This document shows positions 54,677 to 64,000 of a DNA stretch of 64,000 nucleotides, piece by piece. Both the position numbers and the translations under genes were made by a program. Every line of letters begins with the position of its first letter. Within the stretch, counting starts at the first letter, position 1. The stretch comes from Motacilla alba alba (lineage: Eukaryota; Chordata; Aves; Passeriformes; Motacillidae): NCBI RefSeq assembly GCF_015832195.1, contig NC_052019.1, positions 43,279,016-43,343,015 of the forward strand, given 5' to 3'. The notes beneath the pieces were generated by a model that searched no databases, was not told where the DNA came from, and saw only the letters and a list, made by a program, of their open reading frames with translations.

Positions 54677-57065
54677 GAAAGATTAGATAGCGTCTGCATT
54701 TTAGCAGTTGTTTCTGAACCACTAAAAGTCAGCTGATCAAAGTTTCCTTTTGCTCACATGCAGTTCTTGCAGAAGAGGTGAGAAGCAGAACAAGCACTGA
54801 CCCTGCAACCATAATGCTGAAACACTTCCAACACACACACTGAACCCCCTCAGGCCAGGCCTGTGAGTACAGCATGGAAGGCAGCAGAACGAGGGAGTGG
54901 GGAAAGAACCCACAGTGCCCTAGGACAAGTTTAATTTTTTTTTTTAAATAAATAAATCAATCTCATTACCCATTTACAACAACGTGGGGCCGAGGGGGAA
55001 CTGAGAAAGAAAGAACTCTCTTCAACCTGGGTCACTAATACTTAAGGAAAAATCCCACAGCTTTGGCTTCAGCTTCCAAGAAAGCTGGTGAGGCGAAAGA
55101 GGACCATGCAGAGGTCAGTAGGTGATTTACAGAATAGTGATGCAGTGGCACCTGAAAAACTAAACAAGTCACAAATGAAAGCAAACCAGAGAGAGTCAGC
55201 TAGGAAGCAACAGGACCCCCAGCCATCATAGAAGTGAAGACTATGCAGCAAACAAGAAAAGATGGAGCCAGAGAAATTCTGGAGGTGATTTTGTTGGAGA
55301 TAAGACTTTGGGATTTTTTTTTTCTTGGAATAGCCTAGAGCAGGCTGACACAATGAATGCAGACATTTTAATCTATACCTTGTAGATTAAAAGAAGAACT
55401 TTTCAGAACTATCTAATGGATTTAAGAGCTTAAACTGCACTGCACATTCCAGAGGAATTTGATGTGCAAATAATTAGACTGTTCTGGAATGTCTTTGGTT
55501 TTTGTTTTTAAACTGTTCTTTTCCTTGAAATCTCTCAGAAAATGTGTTTCAAAATCAGAATGTGATTAACTGGAATTCCACATTATGGAATTACAATGAC
55601 CAGGAGAACTAATGTATGCAAGTGTTATTTCTGATTTCTGCTTCTTCACATTTTTTGGAGTCACTGTTAGTTTGTATCCTGGGCAAAAGGGTTTATGGCT
55701 TTCTTCAACTAAGCCCCTCTTTATGTAACCAACTACAACACACTGGAAGCACAATTATGCAGCTAAGATAAGACAAAATGCAGTGGTGATGCTCCAATTC
55801 ATCACGTTTGGGTTCTTCTAATGAAGCCCATTACTCACAGAAGAGAATTTTCTCAAGCAGTTAGTCACCAGCAGACAGCTTTCCCCATTACTCCTTCCTT
55901 TTCTGCAGCTGGTGAATAGCCTGGTCTTCCCCTCACCATCCCAGAAATACAATATTAGGAAAAGTCAACACCTGAATTAAAAGTAAACAAACAGTATTTA
56001 ACTTTCCCTTAACCAAAAGAAATTAACAATAAAACAGTACACCTTTTATGAGCAAGCTAACCTTTTTCATTTAATAAAAAAGACAAAAAAAGACAAAACC
56101 AGCCTGCTGTCCATTTAACACTACAGAAAAATACGGAGTATCTTTCTTTAGCTTATTAAAACAAGCATACAAATAAACTAGACACTAATAACAGCTTGCA
56201 TAGAAACATTTTGTTTTGTACTTTGTGCAAATCTCACTAAATAAGGCATGCTTGCGGGCTTAGGTAGCAATGCAAGAGTTATCACGGAATGCCGAGGAAC
56301 CGCAAGGAAAATTCCAGGCAGTCTGCAATCCACATCCACTTACACACTTCACTGGACTTCAAAGCCCAACAGCTGATAGCTGCAGATCTGTCTGCAACAT
56401 AAGGCAATATGGTATGTGTAGGGCCCAGCACCTGCTTTCAGCTACTTGTGGGTTTACTACACATAAGATCACTTGAATTCAGAAAACCTGAGCCAGTAGT
56501 TAAAATGGGGGTTTTGGATGCGGATCAGTAAGAACCTGGCTTCAGGGTGAAGCAAGGGAAGAGGCAAAGAGGACAATGACATCAAGAAACACAGCCCTTC
56601 ACATGACCCCTTCAGGGTTTTGTGCAGATTTTGCATGTCTTTTTATACTGTGAACTTTCCCCATGGGGCAATGTTTTTTCAAGCAAACTTGTCTCCTAAC
56701 AAGTTATCCAGAAGAGTATTTCTGGAACAGAAACAGTTAACGTGTTTGTGTCTCTTAGCCAGCCAACAAGTGTCCATTGCAGAAATTCAACAGGAATTAG
56801 TGACACTGAAGAAGGGTGGCTGTGTAACGAGGAAGGGAGGAAGAAGGAAGCTGCAGTAAGAGCAGTATCAGAAATCTCAAATAAGTTATGTAGCACAGAG
56901 GGAAATTATAAGGCCTAACTGGAATAATATTTTGCCTCCTTCTTCCCCCTCCAAATCAAGTATTTTCAGGAAATATTGAAGTACAACCTTCTTTTGAAAG
57001 CAGCTTTGCATTAAAAAATCTGTTTAAACTCCAAAAGCTTTTCCAAAACACATTTTAAAAACCCA

Positions 57066-57098
57066 CTAATAATAATCTTCAAAATCCCCCAGTATTTT
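57066..57098 (-). other. FHIP1A: Former FHIP1A C-terminal codons behind the stop
   Basis: Directly after the TAA the same frame continues K-I-L-G-D-F-E-D-Y-Y and then TAG. I recall mammalian FHIP1A ending C-Y-K-I-L-G-D-F-E-D plus a few residues, so these ten codons look like the retained tail, cut off by a Tyr-to-stop change (TAC or TAT to TAA). Confidence 0.6.
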
Positions 57099-57316
57099 TT
57101 AACATAAAATGGAATGTTCCTGGGCTAGAGCTGCCAGCTCCTTCAGGAACTCTGGGAAAAGGGCAGCTGCAAGTACGGCATTCCTCACGTGCGCAGGAAG
57201 GCTGGGATGAGCCAGACTTTTCTTTCCTTTCTGTCCCAGGAAAGGCTGCAGTACAGCTGGGTAAGCTTCAGAAAGATTCCTTCCTTTCCCTGGGTTGCTG
57301 CTGTGATGGACATTAC
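57099..57316 (-). CDS. FHIP1A: FHIP1A last coding exon
   Basis: Begins with GT, which completes a Gly codon with the last G of the upstream exon. It then reads a variable linker (NVHHSSNPGKGRNLSEAY) and VLQPFL, then VRNAVLAAALFPEFLKELAALAQEHSILC and TAA. The PEFLKELAALAQEHSI helix is the conserved FHIP C-terminus. No ATG is present in this frame, so an ATG-started ORF search would miss the exon. The acceptor is CCTGTCTTTAG. Confidence 0.9.
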
Positions 57317-60300
57317 CTAAAGACAGGAGGAGAAGGAGAGGAAAGAAAAATGACTCAGTATATTAAGCACACAGAGTACTTTTGCAGTGTCCAAATCCAG
57401 TTTATAAGGATTGTGTTCAGAGCTCTAGTTTGCAGTACCCAGATCGTGCAGGGAGATACTCCACTAATCCAGCATTATAAAGTTCTTTGTGGACTGGTTC
57501 TATTGCATTTTTTATTACCTATCTTTCTCCAGGTTATACATCATTCAGTTACAACTCTGATGAGAGAAATATGTGGGCAGAAGAGGAGTCAAGGGAAAGA
57601 GTAATATGGATTTACCTTCTGAAACAGTGGATAATATCTACCCGTCTAGAGCCAGCATGGTTGTCTCCATTTCAACAATACTATGGTCTATCCCTCCCCC
57701 ACATCAAACTGTTGTTTTGATTTTACTTCTCTTTCTCTATCCTCTCCCTGTGAATCATCATGTCAATGGGTTTGAGGCCGAGCTATCACATCACCACATG
57801 AGTTTGAAGCAAGTTAGAAACTAAGGGGGAAAAAAAATTAAATATTGGATTTTTCTGCAGCTATAGGCCCCACTAACTGCACTTACTTCCCTGTAAAGCA
57901 ACTAACCATTAAAAAGAGAGCAAGTGAAAGCCACTGTGTGTTCTGCTATATGATCTCTGCTGCCAGAGTTCAGAGGATCAGAGCTCAAGTATCAGAATGC
58001 ATGGAATTACAGTGACAGCAGCACTTAAATTTCAATCAATTGCTCCTTGTTTCAACCTGAAGCAGAACTGCCCTGTAATTAGATGATAATTAATTTAGTG
58101 AAACTAAAAAGGTGACAAAATCTAATGCTGATGGAAATAAATACTCTACAAAGAAAAATTAACCTGTAGAACTCACTGCTACAAGATAGAACTCACTGCT
58201 ACAAGGTATCATTGAGGCCAACAGCGGAGACTCGTAAGTCCCGTCTAACTAAGTGGGATGCTCTCTTGAGATGTTTAAGTAAATCATTAAAAAGAAATAA
58301 AAGGGCTGTTAATGGTAATTCACATACTGCAGACAAGCCCAAATCTGCATTGCTGCCTTCAGAAGGGGTTTCCCTTACACTGCACACAGCTCATGTTAAA
58401 GTAACAGTCTCAAGTGGCGCCAGCCTTGCTCTGAAACCCCTCCAAGCAGCGAACAGGGGGAGCTGCAGATGAAGGCCTCACTCCATGCTGCACAGCAATC
58501 CTCTGTTCAACAGCTCTGCACTTCTGTTCCTTGCCTGTACTTCACCCAAGGCACTGTGGAATTACTCTACTCTTCCAAACACTTGAAAAAAAAAATTCAT
58601 CTCAATCATTTAACAGACTCGTACTTTTCTTGAGTTTAAAACACCTTTCCCAACTCCAGACTTATCAATCATTCATATTGTTATTCTACAAATTTCTACC
58701 TACTACAGACAGAGTACAGGAATTTCTATTCTGTGGGAAAATCTGACTGTGGGAGGAAAAACAACTTAAATTATAGATTACAATGAAAAGATAAAGTTTT
58801 AAGCTTCCCCTGAAGATTTTTTCTCAGATTTTCTAATGTCAAAACATTTCATAATTAATATTTTAAGTTTTTTTAAATAGTTTAGGCAATATAACCAGAA
58901 TGCTAGTACACTGTCAAAGCTTTGCACTTCTTTATACTCTTCCTTCTAAAAAGAATCAAAACTGATACATCTCTAAAAATATTTTTTGTTTAGATTCAAC
59001 TGCTTGTTTGGAAAAAAACCAGAAAGGCACAGAGAGCTGATCAAGGAACTAGAGATTTGTTTTTTTTTCTTTCATCCGGATTGTTCACTTCTCTCTAGGG
59101 TCAGGATGCAATCTGAGTCATACCATTGAAAACTGAGCATATGAGTACTCTGAAGATCATTACCAAGACACTGAAAAAGGGGCAGCTTGCACATGGAACT
59201 ACATCATGACAGCTCTAGATGTGTAACCGGAGCCCAAGCTGCTGTGGAAGAAATCAGACACTACTGCAAGCAAAAAAGAACAAATTGTACCATTTCTGTT
59301 CAAAAACCTTCAGAGACCAACCCTGTAAAGTGAGAGAAAATTCTCTATAATGTTTTGGTTTTACATTTGTCCTCTTCACTAACTCTGCCTTCAGGTTTTC
59401 ATATGTGAATACTGTAGGAGGCTGGCTATGCTCAGACCTGCAGAGAACACTGGGGTTTATTCACCACTTCTTTTCAGAGGAAAAACTCCTCAGAGAGCAA
59501 CCAGTATGTCTGACAGTCAGAGGTGGTGTTCAAGCCAATGCAAAGAAGTCCATGGGGAGTTCCCAATTCGTTGTTTGGTTTTAGTTTGGGTTTTTTTTTG
59601 TTTTTCATTTACCATTATTGCAGCAGTTCCTACCTTGCACTTTTTAATCAAGATAATGAACTACTGGTTGATGGACTACTGAGCCAACTCTCCCCCAGGA
59701 TTACAGTCTGATGACTTACATCTGGTCCTGTAGGGAACCAAATCGGCAGTTATCCAGAAATTTACTTACTCTCCATTTATCTGTCAAGAGAAGCCTTCTT
59801 TGCAGGAGTTGCCACTATACAGAAGAAAGTGTACTAACAGGATGACTAAGCAGCCTAGTTTCAAATTCCTAAATAATGACCAGCATGAGTCAACCTGGCA
59901 AATTCTGAAGCCCACAGAAGAAAACTGATGTAAAACAGGAAGTATAAAAATAAATGCATTGGGAATGCATTATGTGAAAGTTCTTATTGCCAGCACCTGA
60001 GAAAAAAAAGGGCTCTGAATATTGCCTCCTAATCTCATCTCCCACATGCTAGCTACAATGCCATCTAATTGTTAGGATTTCTATTCTATGGCACCAAAAT
60101 GCAGAGCCTAAAACTCTACTGACATGTGCAGTACACAGCTTTTTTACAGCAGGCACCTTCCACAGACCAACTCTTTGAGAAGCAGCCTCAGCAAGATCAT
60201 AATTTTACAGACTAGATATACTGCAAACCTTAGAAACACAGACTATGCTGACTGCAAACTAGGTAGATTATTCTTCAGAGTCTGGAAAAATTAAAACACA

Positions 60301-63300
60301 ATTAAAATGGCCCATCAAGAGTCCTGATTTCCACACCTCTGGAAATCCAAGAAAAGCATCAACATCTTCACAGAAGTGTGGGCAGAGTGGGTGAGTATTA
60401 ATGACTCCCAAAGATGAGTAAGCACACACCTGTAAATGCAGCTTCTCTTGAACCCTCTTGCAGAGTCAGCTCTTCGTGACTCACTGAATTTGACATATTC
60501 CCATTGTGTGTGTGGCAAGCTGGCTTTTAAGAGAAGCCTGCATCCAACACTGCCCACCCAGCAGCAAGCTGAGAACGAGCATATCCTCAGGGCAGGGCTT
60601 CAGCTCTACCCATTGCCTGTGTCTGGAAGGTTCGTATTTGGCAGCTAAGACTTCATTTTGTTTATTTTTACTAGCTTGCCCCACAGTGGTAAAAATAAGT
60701 AGAGGTAACTGTAAAGACAGGTGCAGCATGCACTGTGCTTGAGAGGCAGCAGATGTTGAGAGTCCCCTGCAAAGCTGGCTTGGTGGGGTCACACCTGTAT
60801 AACTCCCCACTGCTCATAGACACACACTTTTTGGTTTTTTTTCTGTTTGTTTTGCTTTGTTTGTCATACAAGAAAGATACTAGCCAGAAAACTTTCAGTG
60901 TCTTGTCTCCTTCAGTGGTAGTCCAAACCATGACACCAAGCCTTATTCAATTGTTGCAGAAACCAGTTCATCCTGGACTTCTGTCCTCTCTAACACTTAT
61001 CAAAAAAGAACCAATGACCTAGCTGAAGGTCAGGCTAAAAATAAAATGAAATCATGCACATATGCCACCTCACCTCATGCTTTGCAAGTGAGTTTGTTTA
61101 CTGACAGCAAGCCAAGAACTGATTTTGTTACTTCTTTAAACAGACATTTTATATACCAAATAAAAACTTTTAAATGGCAAAGAATATCCAAATAGACCCA
61201 TACACTGTGGTCTACTAAACATCATCACTTTAAAGTCAGAAGGATACAGCTAATGACATTCACAACACACCACACCTTTTAATTGTCTGGAGAAAAGGAC
61301 AGGAGTAACTGGTAAGTCATTCCACCAGCCCTCTTCTGAGCATGCTTATAATTTACCTTTGGTGAGCAATTCTTCTGCAGCATCAGACATGTCCACACGA
61401 AAAAGCAGGTACTGTTGGGCCTCCAAGAGAAGACCTGGGAAGTCTTTTTCAATGGAAGCAAAATGTTCAATCTTATTTTTCACCGATGCCAGCACCTGCC
61501 AAAACAACAGTAACAATTACTTCTTTCTCCTTTGCTCCAAGTGCAGCCACAGACTGAATATTCAGGCTTTTTCTACCTGGATTAAAATAGAGTTCTGACA
61601 AAAGCTACGGTCATACAGAGTTTCCAGTTCTTTGCACAAATGTAATTAAAGCATGGAAATTAAATAAGGTCTCAGACAGGTAGGAAAGCTACATGTGAAA
61701 GTGAAAGGAGCTAATGTAAGGTTTAAGGAGACACTAAAGACACTGCTCCAGTAGGCATGGCTAACACCTGTAGTGAATACCTGATAGAGTGAGCGCACGC
61801 TAGGCTGAAACACCATGTTGGTGTTGAGCAGGAAGGAGCGAAGAAGCGGCTGTGGATAACTTGCCAGCTCAGTAATAATCCCAATAAGCAGCAAATTTAC
61901 ATGCAAGGAATTCTCCAGCATGTTCTCCAACTTCGACAACACTACGCTGATGAACGGTCCTGCAAGAAAATAAGAAGGAATCAATGCTTTTGTTTTCACA
62001 GAAGAAAAACCCTAAGATCCAGGAAAAAGGCATTTAAAGAGAATTTTGACCATCATAACCAACCAAATTAGCCCTCCCACACAGTAATTAAAGACAGCAG
62101 GGAGAAAACCCAAACTGTAGCTGAACAGAGAAAGCAGACTTAACAGAGGTGTAGAAAGCTTTTGTGGTTAGCAGCACATTTGCTACCTAGCCAATCAGTT
62201 TACATTAACGGCTTATTTAACATGCATGACTATTCCACCTGTATGTGCCAATAAGGATTTAGCCTAGGACATTACAGTCTACCACTCTATTCCCCTTGAA
62301 TAACCTGGAAGGGTACTACTAGTTTTAATGCAAATAGAATCTGCTCTTTTTACTCTTCCTGCGCCATATTTCTATGTAAGGACTGGGCAAAGCAAATTAT
62401 TGCTAGCTTTCTTGTTCTATCAAAACACTGGTGTTCTAAAGAAAATATGAAAATGCTATTCTAAACATAAAAATCAAGCTGTGATAGTTCCCATCACAAG
62501 AAAAGGCATCTTCAGTATACCAAACAGTCACACAAAGCAGGGAAGACATTAAAATAGATTTATAAGCATAATTGCTAGTAGACATAGACGTTATCATATA
62601 AATGTCACCAATAAATAATAGCTTTAGTTTGTGTATTCATCCTGAAGGACAGCCACTGAACTGCACAGAAGCATTTATTTACCATGAAGCACATAAACCC
62701 TTAGTGCTCAAGCTTAAGAAACCTTTGCAAGGCTGAGAATGACTAACCCAAATACCACCCTATTAGACAGCACAGCTGGGGAGATGCTTGAGGCAGCCAG
62801 TACAAAGGACCTAGTCACAAGTAACGTCCCTTGTCCCACCCATAGTCCCACCACACTATTCCAGTCGCATGAGAGCTAGGAAAACCATGCAGAAGAATCC
62901 CTGGATGATTAGCACTGTTATCTTTGAATATCCCACCGTCAAACCTGGCAAAAGATACATGCCATGGGCATTTCTAGGGTCAAGCAGGTGGCCATAACCC
63001 AACACCATTCCATCTCCCCTCAGCTGCACGTGGCTGCCATTCGAGCTGGCTGGGCACAGGCACAGCCCAATTCAATGTGCCTGCTGGAAACTGCAGCGGG
63101 GGCTAAGGCACTTCTGGCCCAGGGCAACAGGAAGGATCAAACGAGGAGTGCCCCTGCTGCCACTTCACTTAACAGAGCTCCACTAAAGGCTGGAATCCGT
63201 CATGCTTTACAGCAACTGTGAGCACAAAGCCAGCACTCATTCCAGACTCATCTCTCAGGGCTAATGCTGGCACAGCTCTGGCCGCAAGAGGAAAGGTGGG

Positions 63301-63942
63301 AGGGCCAGTGTTGACAAGGCTTCATGTGGCTGCTGCTTTCCAACCACCACCACAGCCATCAGAGCCTGGGCACCCAGTGTAGCAGCCACAAACACTTTTG
63401 CTGAGATACAGTTTCTTCTGTCCCAACATAACCTATCCTGTTCATGGTGACATTTTCACAGAGCTCCTGAGGGGAGCTCTACTGTAGCAAAAGGGATGGC
63501 AGAAGGAGCTGAGATGTGTCACTGTTTCTCTTCTCTAGGTAACACTTCGAAACTGAGTAGGTAAAGCTGAAGCTGCAAGGGAGGTTACCAAATACATACA
63601 TTTTTTTTAAAGGTGATAGCATGACTTTCACTCCCAAAAATTTATTGCAATGAGAATCAGAGGATGTTAGCAGAGTTTAGAAGCCTTGTAAGAAACAGGG
63701 TAACTAGATGAGAAGTCAAAAAATTACTCCTTTCATGGCTATGAAGTCAAGCACTGATATGTGGAGAGGGAGGAAGCAAAATACAAATTCCTGTTTCTGA
63801 ACACCACAAGTGAAAATAGGGATGAGAGTGTTCGATGCTTTTACCGTGGATATAAGACACTGAGAGGGCATTTTCTTCACAGATCCATGGGCCTGAAGGA
63901 AGCATCTTTGCATTGCTGACACTTACTAGCTCTGGGAAACTT
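57099..63942 (-). CDS. FHIP1A: FHIP1A (FAM160A1), 3'-terminal coding exons, partial
   Basis: FHIP proteins bind FTS (AKTIP) and Hook proteins and link endosomal cargo to dynein-dynactin in the cytoplasm. In gene order the exons here are probably 63942-63845, then 61959-61781, 61495-61357 and 57316-57099, with the 5' part of the gene beyond the window. The frame reads PFISVVLSKLENMLENSL, HVNLLLIGIITELASYPQPL, LRSFLLNTNMVFQPSV, VLASVKNKIEHFASIEKDFP and FPEFLKELAALAQEHSILC. This is the characteristic C-terminal helical region of the FHIP family, closest to the 1A member as I remember it. Splice phases agree throughout. The reading ends at a TAA (57101-57099) that appears to lie a few residues before the family's usual end. 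Convergent orientation beside GATB matches human synteny. Confidence 0.9.
57317..61356 (-). other. FHIP1A intron before the last coding exon
   Basis: A 4.0 kb GT-AG intron (donor GTAAAT at the high end, acceptor CTTTAG at the low end). It contains a 20-bp tandem duplication at 58167-58206. No additional exon is needed by phase and none is seen, although a small phase-neutral exon cannot be excluded. Confidence 0.8.
58167..58206 (+). repeat. 20-bp tandem duplication, possibly within an old CR1-like fragment
   Basis: Two adjacent 20-base units (TAGAACTCACTGCTACAAGA and the same ending in GG) differ by one base. What follows, ATCATTGAGGCCAA, resembles the 3' part of old CR1-like elements (AACTCACTGCCACA...GAGGCCAA), but the match soon fades. 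Confidence 0.7.
61357..61495 (-). CDS. FHIP1A: FHIP1A exon, penultimate coding exon
   Basis: 139 bases: 46 codons (VLASVKNKIEHFASIEKDFP, then GLLLEAQQYLLFRVDMSDAA and EELLTK) and one extra base. Starts in phase 0 after Gln of the previous exon. The SVKNKIE...DFPGLL and YLLFRVDMSD blocks are FHIP family signatures. Donor GTAAAT. Confidence 0.94.
61496..61780 (-). other. FHIP1A intron (285 bases)
   Basis: Short GT-AG intron between the two best FHIP1A exons (donor GTATTC, acceptor GGCAG). Nothing else is seen in it. Confidence 0.92.
61781..61959 (-). CDS. FHIP1A: FHIP1A exon with the conserved PQPLLRSFLLNTN block
   Basis: 179 bases: two bases that complete a Gly codon, then 59 codons PFISVVLSKLENMLENSL, HVNLLLIGIITELASYPQPL, LRSFLLNTNMVFQPSVRSLYQ. 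This is the most conserved C-terminal block of FHIP proteins. Acceptor TTTCTTGCAG, donor GTATTC. Confidence 0.96.
61960..63844 (-). other. FHIP1A intron
   Basis: A 1.9 kb AT-rich stretch between the exon at 61781 and the probable exon at 63845. No repeat family or further exon is recognised. The 85-codon + strand frame at 62964-63221 has no support. Confidence 0.65.
63845..63942 (-). CDS. FHIP1A: Probable FHIP1A exon near the window edge
   Basis: The - strand reads SFPELVSVSNAKMLPSGPWI then CEENALSVSYIH and one base G, followed by a GTAAAA donor. That phase is exactly what the exon at 61959 needs, giving ...SYIHGPFISVV. A pyrimidine-rich tract and CTGACAG give an acceptor at 63943-63944. I cannot confirm the sequence by family resemblance, because this part of FHIP proteins is poorly conserved, and the true acceptor could lie further up, even past the window edge. 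Confidence 0.5.
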
Positions 63943-64000
63943 CTGTCAGAGAGAGGCCTCATCCCTCAATGCCATCCCAAAACAGTAAAAGCAACCTAAA
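63943..64000 (-). other. Window edge, FHIP1A intron or exon
   Basis: The last 58 bases are intron if the acceptor at 63943 is right. An open frame continues to 63962 on the - strand, so a longer exon is also possible. Confidence 0.4.

Larger units (their letters stand above)
46410..57098 (-). other. FHIP1A: Possible long 3' UTR of FHIP1A, or intergenic DNA
   Basis: Between the FHIP1A stop codon and the region past GATB there are 10.7 kb without a supported gene. On the - strand it ends in a T-rich stretch with ATTAAA at 46433-46428, about 1.3 kb from the GATB poly(A) site, so a very long FHIP1A 3' UTR is possible. Nearer candidate AATAAA signals for the - strand (TTTATT on +) exist at 54610 and elsewhere, so the UTR may be much shorter. 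Contents seen: CR1 at about 47186-48203, a CA repeat at 53461, and a poly-A run at 54659. Confidence 0.35.

Overview
The window is nuclear DNA from a vertebrate, most likely a bird. The evidence is split genes with GT-AG introns, one CpG island, several CR1 (chicken repeat 1) LINE copies and no mammalian-type L1 or Alu sequence. The 42 kb span of a 13-exon gene also suits a compact avian genome. A turtle or crocodilian cannot be excluded from the sequence alone.

Layout. Positions 1-2570 are intergenic, with no gene I can support. A CpG island (about 2571-3510) holds the promoter and first exon of GATB, the B subunit of the mitochondrial glutamyl-tRNA(Gln) amidotransferase. All 13 coding exons of GATB lie on the + strand between 2939 and 44809. 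Their splice phases agree at every junction and the joined frame is 554 codons plus a stop, close to the human length as I recall it. A polyadenylation signal lies at 45117-45122. From the far side, on the - strand, come the 3'-terminal exons of FHIP1A (FAM160A1): 61781-61959, 61357-61495 and the last coding exon 57099-57316, with a probable further exon at 63845-63942. The gene continues beyond the right edge. The two genes converge, as their human orthologues do.

Four CR1 pieces are clear or likely: a roughly 1 kb antisense copy in GATB intron 2, a short sense 3' tail in intron 9, a short antisense piece just past GATB, and a roughly 1 kb sense copy between the two genes. The rest is AT-rich intron, 3' UTR or intergenic DNA with small microsatellites and tandem duplications.

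Function. GATB is a housekeeping mitochondrial translation factor. FHIP1A belongs to the family of FTS-Hook-FHIP dynein adaptors. Nothing in the sequence suggests that they act together; they are simply convergent neighbours. The points most worth a second look are an in-frame TAA that appears to remove the last residues of FHIP1A while the codons behind it still read like the usual tail, a ZNF143/Staf-type motif in the GATB promoter, and a 45-nt GATB exon with a weak donor. I found no undescribed biological system here.
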